From NCBI GenBank assembly GCA_009760885.1, contig CM019703.1, positions 10,356,959-10,420,958 on the forward strand: DNA of 64,000 nt, read 5' to 3'. Positions 12,001 to 20,700 of the stretch are shown piece by piece. The notes under the pieces were generated by a model that saw only the letters and a list, made by a program, of their open reading frames with translations, made no database searches and was not told where the DNA came from. A program made the position numbers and the translations under genes. Every line of letters begins with the position of its first letter. Position 1 is the stretch's first letter. Origin of the DNA: Achatina immaculata (taxonomy: Eukaryota > Mollusca > Gastropoda > Stylommatophora > Achatinidae).

Positions 12001-15000
12001 AAACAGAGTGAAGGAACTAGTAATGGCGGCATTGGGGATGGAGCTCGAACCACAAACCCTTATGTTGTTTTGCTGTCTCAGACACAAGCTGAAGGACCCT
12101 CAGAGGTAAATTAGTAGGTTTAAAATACTGAGAAAATTAGAGGAGACCAGTTTAACACACACAGTGCAGTTACTTTGGTTGTCATATACATGGGGTTAAT
12201 TTGAAGGGTTTAATAAAATTTGAAGCTGTTTGGAGCTGTCTAGTAAACTGTTTGGAGCTTTCTAGTAACTTATATGGAGCTTTCCAGTAATGTATTTGGA
12301 ACTTTCTAGTAACCTATTTGGAACTTTCCAGCTATGTATTTGGAGCTTTCCAGTAACCTATATGGAGCTTTCCAGTAATGTATTTGGAACTTTCTAGTAA
12401 CCTATTTGGAACTTTCCAGCTATGCATTTGGAGCTTTCTAGTAACATATTTGGAGCATTCTATTAACATATTTGGAGCTTTCTAGTAACCTATTTGGAGT
12501 ATTCTAGTAACCTATATGGAGCTTTCCATTAACCTATTTGGAGCTTTCCAGTAACCTATATGGAGCTTTCTAGTAACATATCTGGATCTTTCTAGTAACC
12601 TGGTAAAATACTCAGTATAAAGTGAACTGAATTCAAGAACAACACAGAGATAAGACAGATGAGCAAACAGCAACCTGTCTTATGGGTGATCAGAAAAAGA
12701 AGATGGCCATATGAAGGTCATGTGATGAGAAGAAACAATCAAAGTATCCCAAAACAAGCTATCAAGTGGAACACAACAGGGCGAAGAAAAAGATGTGGAA
12801 CACATGAAACTCTAAAGAGAACATTGTTAAGAGAGGCCAGTTTACTTGGCATAACATCCCTTGATGAGGTTGAAAAGCTTGCTGAAAACAGGAAGACTTG
12901 GCAAACTACCATGCGAGCCCTATGTGCCGTTTAACGGCATGGGTAAGATATAAGTAATCTGGTGAAAAGGTTTTGAGGTCTTGATCAGTCTGGTAATCTG
13001 AACAAATTTGGGATTTACCTATTTTACCTGAGTTGGGATTGGCACTGAGTCAAGTTTAAAAAAAAAATGTCCCTGTCATATTTTGATGGGTACAGCTAGT
13101 GCATGAATGATACCTTGTCACAGGGGAAAGATGTATGCTTCAGACTGTAATATGAGTTGTTTATTTGAATTTAATGAATTTCTGAAAAGTGTCAGGAAAG
13201 AATGTATGATTTACAGTTAGATGATTTTGTTTTGTTTTCCTTTTTTTTCATTTTTTAGCATTTATTTGTTGTTTTATCTTAATGTTGTTCATGTATAAGA
13301 TGTTTTTCTTAGATTTGGTGAGGTTGCCACAGTTTACTATATTTTCTCCTCCTCCTCCTTATTCTTCACCTTCTCCACCATTACCCTCAAAATGGTTTTA
13401 CTTTGTGTCACAATTATGTGCCACTTGACCCTGCATGTGTGACTCAGCTCATTTTTTTTTTTCCATCTCCATTCCTTTGTCATCAAACAGGCTGAATCTT
13501 TTGATCAGTGTTAATCCTCTGAATATGATCTTCTGTATAAGAAATTAATAGAAGCTAACAGATTTTCATTTCCTGTGGGCCAGGTGATTGAGATCTCTAG
13601 GAATGGCTGCCAGAATGGATTAAATGACACCTTGAACACTTTAGATCTGGACCCAACAGACGATGGCCAGTTTTCAACTTTCAAGTCACACGATGATATT
13701 CTTTCACCTGGTAAAGGACACGGCTCACTGAGAAAACAGGTGGGCATCCATTGACCATTGTGATAAAATAGAGAAGAGGTTTAATGTATCATTGTTCCAA
13801 TTTCAGGCCTGTATGTAGAAGTTTTGCATTTTCAGTTGAAGTATTCTGATACATTTCTTCCTTTTTACTTGTGTGTACTTTTGTGGTAACTTATAAGATT
13901 CTCCTCTATTATCATTCTTTTCATGGGTAACTTTTTTTTTTTTTTTAATGTTTGTGTTTTCCAAGGAACATTACTCTTATTTTAATTTTGGCTTGAGCGT
14001 TGCGAAGTTATCATGCCACTATCACTGATATTCCTCAGAGATTTTATTCCATCTGGAGGTGTCAGCATCATCATGGCTGGAAATATAGGTACCTGGTTCA
14101 ATCCAGAATGTATAAACTAGGAAAAAAGTAGGGCCAGCTTTATTACTTAACAACTACAAAAGTAATAAGTAATAAAGCTGCTCCTGCTTTTTTTTCCTAG
14201 TTTACACATTCCGGTATCACAGCTTTACTGTAGTGCTTCATGTATAGTTGTATACTTCAACACTAATTTTTGTGTGTTACTGGTTCAATCCAGTGCTATT
14301 AAAGGAAGTGCAGGCAGATGTGATACGTTCAGGTATGCAAACACTTGACACAGAATGTAGATATTAACACTATATCCCCATATTCTACAGCATCATGGAA
14401 TAGGATATGCTTTGTAAGGCATAGGGCAACCTTGTTTTCTTATTTTCATGAAAAGCTTGGCCTTTTGGCTAAGATCAAAGTGGCTGATGTCAAAGTGTCC
14501 TCTTGGCAGGTACCCTGATCAACATGCCCTTTGGTTAAACAAAAGTGTCGATATTTTTGAACTAAGTGAGATGCATGAGGCCTGCCCTGCACATTGAATG
14601 CTGGGGGTATGGTCCACATCTCGTTACGGGTGGACCCGGTTTTCAGTACCACCAGGTCATGGCCTGTTGCTTTTGTCGTCTTAAAAAAACAAAAATTTTT
14701 GTTTGTTTGTTCATGTGAAGTGTTTGTATTTATTATGTACCTAGTCAGTTCTCTTTTCCATTCATTTCACAGCGCTTCCAAGATCATAATAACTCTCTTG
14801 CTAAGAAGCCAAATGACACTTTTGATGACATGTCATGCGATGAAAGCACAAGTGACAGTGGACGAGGAGGGAGTGATTTAGATGTACACAATGGGGCAGC
14901 AGCAGCAGCCAGACATGACAAAGGTTTGCACATGACATTTTAGTGTTCTGTTTAGTACACTGAGTTTGTCCTTGTTCGTCTTCTGTTCTGTTTAATACAC

Positions 15001-18000
15001 TGAGTTTGTCCTTGTTCGTCTTCTGTTCTGTTTAGTACACTGAGTTTGTCCTTGTTCATCTTCTGTTCTGTTTAATACACTGAGTTTGTCCTTGTTCATC
15101 TTCTGTTCTGTTTAATACACTGAGTTTGTCCTTGTTCATCTTCTGCATTGAGTTTCATATGCTCAGCTTTCTAAACAGGGACCTGGGTTTCCTGCATGAA
15201 TCCTGCTGTCAGTAAGAAGAGTGCCAGAATTTCTCCTCCATGCTTCTCTCTCAGGGCCATACTTGGGCTCTGAGGTCTCTGTATATACTGCAGGTCTGTA
15301 GTATGTGTTCAGGAGTCTAGGAGCCATTTTGGCACATGCAATGGTGCAGCCATTATCTTGTAGAGAAGAGCATTTATTCTGCAGTGTCCAGCTTGTACCC
15401 TGAAGATCGTAGTTTGTTGTTTGTTTAGTCTTAGTATGGGTCCTGTGGGTATATGTTGTTTTCCTCCAGGTGGTTTGGTAGTAAAGTAATATTTTCACTT
15501 TCTTTTGCCAATATTTTGTGTCAAAATTGTTCTTTCTTTGTGCCTTCCTCTGCTAGACTATTGGCTCTTTCAGCCATTAGTTCTGTGTCCTTGTTCAAGG
15601 TCAGGCGTTCTGACTAGATAATTTGTCTAATACATTTTACAGTAAAGAAAAGAGTCATGGGAAAGTTTTGGAAGACTAGATACTAAGCTGGAGGTGATTC
15701 AGACATATCTTGTCTCTCACATTGTTCCCAGTACAAAAGGCTGTTATGTGCCACAGTCCAGCCGGTAGGGTAAGGCTTGATATACTTCCCCACAGAGGAG
15801 GAGCCTGTTAAGCAGCCAGCTTATTTATGTGTGTTCTAGAAAGTTGGAAAAGCTTGTCACATTAAAAATAAGAATGAGTGATAGCTTATAACACATGGGT
15901 TTCACCACTAAGTTATGCTGTAAGATGTAATTCAGATTATAGTTTCATATTTTCATTTACTAAAATCATTTTGAAAGATAACTATGCTCTTTGTGCCATA
16001 GAATTCAGATATTTAGATTAATTAATTGATTTTCTGAAAGTGGGGGGGGGGGGTACAAAGACGCCGTCTGTTTTGGAAGTCATCAACCCATAGCAGACAT
16101 GCCGGCGTCAGGGTTGGCGAACCCTGGCTGACCAAAACCCTGTCCCACCTCTCCGTTGATACGTCCAGAAACAGGCCTAGCTTGGCTAATAGGGCTGGGA
16201 TCACTGTAGTCCCCGTGGTAGTGGAGTCTGCAAAAGAAGTATTGCACACCCTCTGCTTTTTGGCTGCACTTTGGGACTGAAAAAAATAGCTGCCATAACC
16301 TGCCCCCACACCAGTACGATGCTGTGCCTCAACATGTTCACAGCATTGACTACAAGGAACACCAGCTCACAGTTCCAGGGAGGTACAAGACAAGACAAGA
16401 CATTGAAAGTGGCAGCAATTTTTTTTTTCAAAAATCTCTTTATAGTAAAGACAGAATTTTTAACAGTTTGGTAATTGGAAGGCTTGTGAACAGTGAAGTG
16501 ATATTTTAGGTATGTTTCTTAATGAACTGTCCTTTCATTCATAGGCGGTAGCTCACCCTACTGGAGTCTGGGGTTCGATTCACAATCATTCTTTTACCAT
16601 TTTTATTTATTTCTTTCACTTACATCTAAAGTGCCTTTTCTGCAAGTTTTCAAGTCTAATTATACCTGCTTTTCTCTGTCAGTTTGCTTTAGAGTGAAGA
16701 ATTCCTTTTCGAAATGTTTGAAGTGTAACAGACAGTCTTCAGTTTTCAGGACCTCACATATCATGGTAGTTTTGACAGAGATGCTGCAGAAATGAGAATC
16801 AAGCTACAGCATTCATTTAAGGGGTTTTTTTTTTTCCTCTCCAATATGTGCTGGATTATAAGTTTTGCATCATGTTTCCTGTGTGCATTTTTCTTTAGGT
16901 TAGATTAAACTAGGGTCATCAATATTTTTTGGCACTCTGGTGTAGTTCATAGATGCTCCTATCTCCACCATATTACACCCCTCAAGACCCAGAAACTGAT
17001 GCCCAAGGTTTCTGTTTTGTTTTAGTTTCTTCAGTGTCTTTTCTGTAACATTCATACTGGCATTTCTGCATTTTATTTTCTGTGTTTTTTTTTTTTTTTT
17101 GGCTGTTTTGTTACTGTCTGTACAACTCTAAGATGGACACCACAGGGGATTAGGAGTAAGGGTAGACCAAAAGAGACAAGGAGAAGAACAACAGAAAGGA
17201 TATTGAGCAATAGAGGGCTCACCTGGGCAAGAGCAGAAAAAAAAGGCACAGGACAGGCACATGTGGAAAACCCTTGCTGAAGCCCCATGTACCCTGGACA
17301 CTTAAGGTTCAGAGAGAGAGAGAGAGAGATACAACCCTTTGTGTTTTGTTTTGTTTTTTTTTTTCAGATTTTAGAAATACTGAAAATCTAATCCATCATT
17401 CTGTTTGTCTTGTCCATACACCCACTTGTTTTTCTTCTTCTTCATGTACACATTTTCTGTCTGTATCTGCAGTTCTGTCTCTTGGCTAGATTTCACTGTT
17501 TTTTTGTGATTCATGTATGGAATGTAGAGCATATCTTCTTTAGTGGTTTCACTGGGCCGGTAATTGCTTCTCAGTGTCTCATAGTTGGTGTAGTTGTGGA
17601 GGATATATTCCACAGTTTGGGGCACCTGGACACATGTACAAAGAGTAGTAGTACCAACCTTAAACTTTGTATTCATATGACTTCAGCGTCAGCTGTGTCC
17701 TGTTTGGAGACGGAATATGGTGACTTGTTCCTTTCTGTTTAGCATGTGGTAGTCATCATATGGTGGTGTTTGTGGCGTCCTGTAGGTTTTTCCTTCTGTT
17801 TTTAAAAAAAAAAAGAAACAAAATGTAATTTTTTTGCAGACAATATTTTTAAAAAAAAATAGAAAGTGTCTGGCTTTGAAATGTTTCAAGTGATTTAATA
17901 TTACCACTAGGGAACATTCACATAGTAATAACAAGGTCGTGATGTTACCATTAGGGAACATTCACACAGTAATAACAAGGTCTTAATGTTACCACTAGGG

Positions 18001-19114
18001 AACATTCAAACAGTAATAGCAAGGGCTTTTTAGTTTATACTTATAAGACCAGTAAAAGTCTGTAACATGCCACTTAAAAAATCTGGTAGACAGGAGGATA
18101 AACATGTTCTTGTTATTTATTGTTTTGTCTTCTTTTTTTTTTTTTATTCCCTCAGTTCGAGCACAGGCTTCTACCCCCATTTCAGTTAAGAGTGGGATAT
18201 CGCACAGACTGTCCCCGCTTCTTCAGAAAGAGAGAACGTTTGCTACATTCCGTGGAGAATCACCTAGTTCTTTTAAATTTGACTCAGACAGTGACACCCT
18301 GACGAAGAATAGTCAGCGGTCAAAGGTTAATCCCATGCCAAGCTTTTCGTCATCTTCCAGAAGGGATGTGCCAAGATTTGAACCAAATGCAGCCAGTGCC
18401 TTTTCTGGCCCGGCTGGTCATATCGGTGAAAGCGACACTGAAAACGAGCTTGTGCCGAGAAGTCGGCTTCCTTCACAGCCCTCACATGTTGACGGCATTT
18501 TTAGCCCCGGCACGTCAGCAGGTGGTTACAGCAGCAGAGAGACTGGGCCTTCCAGAGCGGGCCACTCGTCCACCTTCATTCCTCCGCCTACAAATCCCAG
18601 ACGTGACAGTGAACCTGACTACAGTGATGGGGGTTCAAATCCAAGTGGTTCACTAACCAGGAGGACTCACATTCCTAGACTCCCCTTATATCCTGGTATA
18701 GAGTTCACCCATCATGCATTTGGTCTCCCCAACCGGAACAGCTTAAGTGCTTTCAGTAACAATTCTTTCGCATTAAATAATGAAAATTACAGTCAAGGTG
18801 GTTTAGAACCTTATCATGTAAGTGCCAACCGTTTGGGCAACAGTGGTGTAGGTAACTATGATGTGTATCATGAGACGCCACGAAACACTTTGCCCAGTAC
18901 TGCAATGACCAGAAACACTGGTAATCTGACCAGTGATCTTCAGGAACCTCGTCCAGTCAGCATGGAAGAGGATTTCTTACTTCCACCTTACCCAGAAGTT
19001 GATGAGGATGAAGATGACACTCTTAGTTTCCATGTTGGGTACACTACATTTAGCCCGCAGAATGATGCAGAAAGAGTCCTTGTCTCCAAGTCAAGATCTG
19101 AATCACTGGCATAG
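3..19114 (+). CDS. Protocadherin, 5'-partial, nine exons in window
   Basis: A cell-surface, calcium-dependent adhesion protein of the cadherin superfamily. The spliced frame is 3..65, 4426..4647, 6884..7105, 8239..8431, 10625..11689, 11918..12105, 13584..13739, 14773..14923 and 18156..19114 (3219 nt, 1072 codons plus stop). Every junction is GT-AG with matching phase. The extracellular part shows about five cadherin repeats with DxD, LDRE-type and DxND(N) calcium motifs (VLDEND, DVND, DINDND). One transmembrane helix lies near 11562-11637, followed by a basic KRRQVKRQK stop-transfer. The cytoplasmic tail is long, Ser/Pro-rich and probably disordered, with DSGRGGSD in exon 8. The degenerate last repeat, the single TM helix and the absence of a catenin-binding tail, laminin-G or EGF domains fit a protocadherin rather than a classical, FAT or Dachsous cadherin. 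The N-terminus (signal peptide and first repeats) lies before the window. The paralogue class is not resolved. Confidence 0.93.
385..2225. repeat. 22-bp minisatellite in protocadherin intron 1
   Basis: A degenerate tandem array of a roughly 22-bp unit built around GTTCCTTCAGCCTGGCTCT, about 80 copies. Between about 600 and 1545 the array is a higher-order tandem duplication of a 473-bp block: the unusual stretch at 960-1040 recurs at 1433-1513. The right half drifts to GGTCCTTCAGCCTGGCTGTT variants. Overlapping open frames across it are an artefact of the repeat. Confidence 0.95.
2226..2994. other. Unique AT-rich intron sequence
   Basis: No ORF, repeat or RNA gene recognised. Part of protocadherin intron 1. 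Confidence 0.6.
2995..3140. repeat. (GTT)n then (CTT/CCT)n microsatellite
   Basis: About ten GTT units run into pyrimidine-rich CTT/CCT triplets. Poly-Leu and poly-Arg/Gln frames over it are artefacts. Confidence 0.9.
3336..3800 (+). mobile_element. Non-LTR retrotransposon RT 3' end (family E), broken
   Basis: Conceptual translation gives the C-terminal part of a LINE reverse-transcriptase ORF: VLKCYIEPILLYGSES, then EMWFIRRMLRIP, RERQCTFIGHA, TGKTEGR and LWRSIIANAS. One in-frame TGA interrupts it near 3407. The 3' end is GGCACC plus short CAT/GAT triplets. Two more copies of this family lie at 23955 and 34563. It is a dead 5'-truncated copy in intron 1. Confidence 0.85.
4080..4420. repeat. 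A-rich tandem repeat abutting the exon 2 acceptor
   Basis: Imperfect copies of a roughly 35-40 bp unit around GAATTAAAAAAAGAAACTG-TTTTCAT. The array ends about 6 nt before the exon 2 acceptor, so the branch-point region lies in repeat DNA. Confidence 0.75.
4426..4647 (+). CDS. Protocadherin exon 2: cadherin repeat core
   Basis: 222 nt, phase 0 at both ends, between acceptor TTATATTTCAG and donor GTGAGT. It encodes most of one cadherin repeat: VKATDADIGPNGQLRY, then IDPQTGEIFL and the ELVVEASDGG strand. The reading frame runs on into the intron but the donor and the next exon fix the end. Confidence 0.92.
4800..4945 (+). repeat. SINE-like interspersed repeat (family I)
   Basis: It shares TTCCTTGACCTGTCAACACAC, a CACGCCCTGGCC block and CCTTCCCCAACTCCAGAAGA with the reverse complement of 42340-42510 and 57455-57630. 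It has no coding capacity. Confidence 0.65.
4950..5660. repeat. Complex tandem repeat, ~215-bp and ~107-bp units
   Basis: A block around GCTGGCGAGATTCTTCAG recurs about 218 bp on (4964 and 5182). A shorter block around TAGAGGTCGGTCACG with GTGAAATATGCCTAAACCGG recurs near 5096, 5361, 5469 and 5575. Intron 2. Confidence 0.75.
5775..6180. repeat. Two-copy tandem repeat with SINE-like GAAGAAGAAG tail
   Basis: GCAACCACCTCTCACCCGGC followed by GAGGTTTTC and GGTGAGAAAGTCCAAC occurs twice (5778 and 5868). The downstream part ends CGAACGAAGAAGAAG, a tail seen in reverse near 37070-37100. Probably a composite SINE; class uncertain. Confidence 0.6.
6233..6550 (+). repeat. Interspersed repeat family F, copy 1
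   Basis: A diverged copy of a roughly 330-bp element. Hallmarks are TTCTTTGCAGATGATGCAGTG, GCAGCTGAAAAGCAG, TTTAGCAGACTCCACCACCATG and AGAGAGGTGGGA. Other copies are at 16045 (-), 24782 (+) and 53845 (-). Non-coding. Confidence 0.75.
6884..7105 (+). CDS. Protocadherin exon 3: end of one repeat, start of the next
   Basis: 222 nt, phase 0/0, after acceptor CTACATTTTAG and before donor GTAGTT. It gives the linker IHVEDTVNSMPEI, where the usual D-x-N-D-N is relaxed to EDTVNS, and then the first half of the next repeat with SVQDPDSGDNGR (the DxDxGxNG calcium motif). The degenerate linker suggests weak calcium binding at this joint (inference). Confidence 0.9.
7793..8045. repeat. 37-bp minisatellite, ~7 copies
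   Basis: The unit is AGGTATTCATAGAATCGGTC plus ATGAGAGTGATTGCATC, with few differences between copies. Intron 3. The rest of that intron (7106-7792, 8046-8238) shows nothing recognisable. Confidence 0.92.
8239..8431 (+). CDS. Protocadherin exon 4
   Basis: 193 nt, starting in phase 0 and ending in phase 1 before donor GTACGT. It begins AILEEKLDREQQ, the LDRE motif completing the repeat begun in exon 3. It then gives the linker VLDENDQKPVF and the start of the next repeat (TLIENNTAG). Confidence 0.92.
8928..9181 (+). mobile_element. LINE 3' end (family B), + copy
   Basis: The translation matches the family B C-terminus (RKLKYFG, LEGYIMGKKKRGRPR, LQMDASAA, AYRRAA, HAND) but has a stop after SAARHLAYN. 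It ends CAAATGACTGACTGA, the family tail. Intron 4. Confidence 0.85.
9182..9917. other. Intron 4 unique sequence
   Basis: No gene seen. A short (TA)n run lies at about 9868-9886, next to a second LINE fragment. Confidence 0.5.
9918..10260 (-). mobile_element. LINE 3' end (family B), - copy
   Basis: Read on the - strand: VLQNSSSNIIGTKRKNISIL, WLVKRIKRRKLKYFGHIK, LEKTILEGYVMGKRKRG, LQMDASAAEHMAYN and AKFCKGHEND. The frame is open through the stop at 9919, but the copy is 5'-truncated. It lies in inverted orientation about 740 bp from the + copy at 8928. Confidence 0.85.
10625..11689 (+). CDS. Protocadherin exon 5: three cadherin repeats and TM helix
   Basis: 1065 nt, the largest extracellular exon, entered in phase 1 after acceptor CCCCTCAG and left in phase 1 before GTAACA. 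It completes one repeat (PLDREYSDK, DVNDMRPEF). A full repeat follows (DEHQPAG, AFDREKRD, DINDND), then a degenerate membrane-proximal repeat lacking a clear LDRE. After a short stalk comes a hydrophobic helix of about 25 residues and CIKRRQVKRQKQ on the cytoplasmic side. Several N-glycosylation sequons (NNT, NNS, NDS, NST) are visible. Confidence 0.95.
11918..12105 (+). CDS. Protocadherin exon 6: juxtamembrane cytoplasmic
   Basis: 188 nt, phase 1 in and phase 0 out, between acceptor TTCTCACAG and donor GTAAAT. It encodes a Ser/Thr/Gly-rich segment containing KLQGGYYIAPG and TNPYVVLLSQ. No known domain is recognised. Confidence 0.85.
12190..12605. repeat. 22-bp minisatellite in intron 6
   Basis: About 19 copies of a unit around TATTTGGAGCTTTCTAGTAA with CC/CAT variants. 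Confidence 0.92.
12610..12955 (+). mobile_element. LINE 3' end (family A), + copy
   Basis: It encodes QQPVLWVIRKRRWPYEGHVM, IPKQAIKWNTTGRRKR, LKRTLLREA and WQTTMRALCAV, then TAA and a short CGGCATGGGTAAGATATAAG tail. It is homologous to the - copy at 39958-41278. It retains only the last ~100 codons. Confidence 0.85.
12956..13583. other. Remainder of intron 6
   Basis: Unique AT-rich sequence. No gene or named repeat recognised. Confidence 0.5.
13584..13739 (+). CDS. Protocadherin exon 7: cytoplasmic
   Basis: 156 nt, phase 0/0, with acceptor TCCTGTGGGCCAG and donor GTGGGC. It encodes VIEISRNGCQNGLND and an acidic DLDPTDDGQF stretch. It is supported by phase agreement with both neighbours. 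It is a multiple of three and could be skipped without a frameshift. Confidence 0.82.
14099..14212. repeat. Inverted repeat / hairpin (possible MITE)
   Basis: The left arm CCAGAATGTATAAACTAGG...GCTTTATTACTT (about 14099-14148) is complementary to the right arm AAGTAATAAAGC...CCTAGTTTACACATTCCGG (about 14163-14212), with a loop of about 15 bp. The arms are about 45-50 bp with a few mismatches. Intron 7. Confidence 0.75.
14452..14670 (+). ncRNA. U2 snRNA-like sequence (pseudogene or U2-derived SINE)
   Basis: The 5' part contains GGCCTTTTGGCTAAGATCAA, identical to the highly conserved stem I region of U2 snRNA. Further on, GTCCTCT, an ATTTTTG Sm-site-like stretch followed by a diverged AGTGAGATG segment, and CCCGGTTTTCAGTACCACCAGG (compare the U2 stem IV region with its CAGTACCTCCAGG) occur in U2 order. 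The branch-point recognition GTAGTA is missing and about 30-40 bp of extra or unrelated sequence lies in the middle, so it is not a functional canonical U2. An A-rich stretch follows, suggesting retroposition. Intron 7, sense orientation. The comparison with U2 is from memory. Confidence 0.5.
14773..14923 (+). CDS. Protocadherin exon 8: DSGRGGSD motif
   Basis: 151 nt, phase 0 in and phase 1 out (donor GTTTGC). It contains DESTSDSGRGGSDLD, resembling the short DSGxGxSD cytoplasmic motif of vertebrate delta-protocadherins, and a poly-Ala run. The motif is the best clue to the subfamily. Confidence 0.85.
14944..15145. repeat. 40-bp minisatellite, 5 copies
   Basis: The unit is TTCTGTTCTGTTTAATACAC plus TGAGTTTGTCCTTGTTCRTC, nearly identical between copies. 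Immediately after protocadherin exon 8. Confidence 0.93.
15165..15500 (-). mobile_element. Possible LINE ORF C-terminal remnant
   Basis: On the - strand the fragments ACAKMAPRLLNTYY, WRRNSGTLLTD and, in another frame, LLTAGFMQETQVP resemble the zinc-knuckle-like C-terminal end of molluscan non-LTR ORFs. The frame is disrupted. Weak identification. Confidence 0.4.
15501..16040. other. Intron 8 unique sequence
   Basis: Nothing recognised. Confidence 0.4.
16045..16405 (-). repeat. Interspersed repeat family F, copy 2 (reverse)
   Basis: Contains the reverse complement of the family F hallmarks (CCCTGTCCCACCTCTCCGTT, CAAAAGAAGTATTGCACACC, GATGCTGTGCCTCAACATG). It has a run of ten G at its left edge and ends with an ACAAGACAAGAC motif. 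Intron 8. Confidence 0.8.
17128..17310 (+). mobile_element. LINE 3' end remnant (RWTP...RGRPK type)
   Basis: The + frame reads RWTPQGIRSKGRPKETRRRT, then LTWARAEKKG. This is the typical last 60 residues of many metazoan non-LTR ORFs (consensus of the type RWTPxGKRxRGRPxxTWRR). It is degenerate with a frame break and is followed by a short (AG)n. Confidence 0.6.
17440..17676 (-). mobile_element. Possible LINE ORF C-terminal remnant
   Basis: On the - strand, CTCVQVPQTVEYILHNYTN followed by YETLR resembles the Cys-x-Cys...QT-x-x-H/Y-I/V-L pattern near the C-terminus of Jockey/R1-like ORFs. No stop in this short frame. Weak. Confidence 0.4.
17677..18155. other. End of intron 8
   Basis: Contains three imperfect copies (17900-18030) of a roughly 55-bp unit around ACCACTAGGGAACATTCAC, then the T-rich acceptor of the terminal exon. 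Confidence 0.6.
18156..19114 (+). CDS. Protocadherin terminal exon 9
   Basis: 959 nt, entered in phase 1 after a 14-nt T tract and CCCTCAG. It encodes 318 residues ending SRSESLA and a TAG stop. The content is low-complexity and disordered: Ser-, Asn- and Pro-rich, with RRDSEPDYSDGG, an acidic DEDEDDT stretch and LLPPYPEV (an LPxY-type WW-binding candidate, inference). The open frame continues upstream to 18104, but that part is intron, as the acceptor and phase show. Confidence 0.9.
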
Positions 19115-20700
19115 ATTCCCAGGAAAACTAGCAACAAACTGTACTGAACTCACAGTTCATTTACATCGGGGGTGGAGGGGGAGATCTTTTCTTGGGAAAA
19201 GTTCATGAATTTTTAAGAGGTGACTTAATAGAATCTCATAGTTGACTTTTTCTTGGTGTACTGCAAGATTTTATTAATCAGTTTTATGCTGTAGATCTGT
19301 GGTAGCATGGGGGAAGATAATCACAGAACAGTTTATCAAAATGATCCAACTCAGTGTACCACAGAATGTCTTTGTCAGTGATTAGTTTAGACAAGACCTG
19401 CATATACAAGTTAGTTGAAAGCATAAAATAAATCAACATGTAAAGAAAGTGAAATTTAGAAGCAGCCCAGATAAATCTTTGTTTTTACATGTTTTTTTTC
19501 TTTTATCTGAAATCACAAAGAGAGGCAATGTATCTGAAGCTTAGAAGAGATTTAAGTAAGAGATGAGGATGTAATTAGTTGCTGTTGTCAGAGTGGCTGT
19601 TTGCTTGGATTTCACTTATCACAGTATTACAGACAAGACCCATCTATAATTATTGTCATTTAAGATGTTTCTGCAGATGTGTCTAATAAAGAGCAGATTT
19701 ATCTGAAAACAAGAACCATGGTGATTTCCGTGGCATGAGATGTTAAACCATAACATTGATTCGTCATCAGGATCTGTTTGAAAAAAATATAGCTGCATAC
19801 ACTTGTAATGAAGCCATGTAGTCTTATGTGTTTTTTTTATTTGTGCAAATGTATTACTTGTTTAAAAAGTTGTTCTATGTATGTGCAAGAGACAAAGTCA
19901 GTCCATATGGACTGTTAAGAAATGTAAATGCTTAAACTAAATGTGGCAGTTCTCTTTAATAATGACAGTTAATTATAATTGATAAGCCATTTTACAGTAA
20001 GAATCATTACAAATTAAATATTGAAATTGGAGTTATTTAAATTGTTTTATTTTAAAAATCCAAAAGTTTTTTTTTTAAACTTGTAGTTTTATAACAGCTT
20101 TGTAGTGTCTTCTGCATTATACGTAGTGGATTGATGCATTTTTCAGTTGTTGCATTTACCATTACAAGCTAGTAGACATTCAGGAAAACAGTGTCAGAAA
20201 AGGAAGAGATGGACTTTATTTTGCTATGTGGAGAAAAGTGTTCTGTGTTTATAAAAGTGTCAAAATATTTTAACTGTATAAATGATTAAATGCTATCCAG
20301 ATTTTATAAGTTTCTTTTCCAGAATTTGAAAGAGACTACATTGTATTTGATGCAGGGAGAGACTTTTATGAAAATGAATTTTCCTAAGATGTCATATATA
20401 TAAGCATTTTAAACACACATAGCATTAGAACATTGCAGACTTTCATTATGAGTGGAGAAAAGGTTGATTGTACAGGATAATGAGAGACAGTGAAGAAATT
20501 ATTTATAAGCTGGTGATAGATGGAATAAATGTTTTCTGCTTCTTTTTTTTCAGTATTATTGTAAATTTCATTCCATTTGGACTTTAGAAGATGCTAGGTC
20601 AGCCGATGATAGTTGGCTTGGCAGGATATTGCCCAGGATAGTTTGTGTGGTGTTTATACAGGATGCTAATCCTGATCTTGGGGTTCATTAAACTCTTTCC
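19115..20700 (+). other. Probable 3' UTR of the protocadherin
   Basis: AT-rich, non-repetitive sequence follows the stop codon. Canonical AATAAA signals lie at 19427-19432, 19685-19690 and 20524-20529. Any could end the transcript; which is used cannot be told from sequence. Confidence 0.5.

Noticed and set aside
18104..18155. Upstream extension of the terminal protocadherin ORF, which looks like a hydrophobic leader
   Set aside because: It is the T-rich polypyrimidine tract of the intron; the CCCTCAG acceptor and phase place the exon start at 18156.
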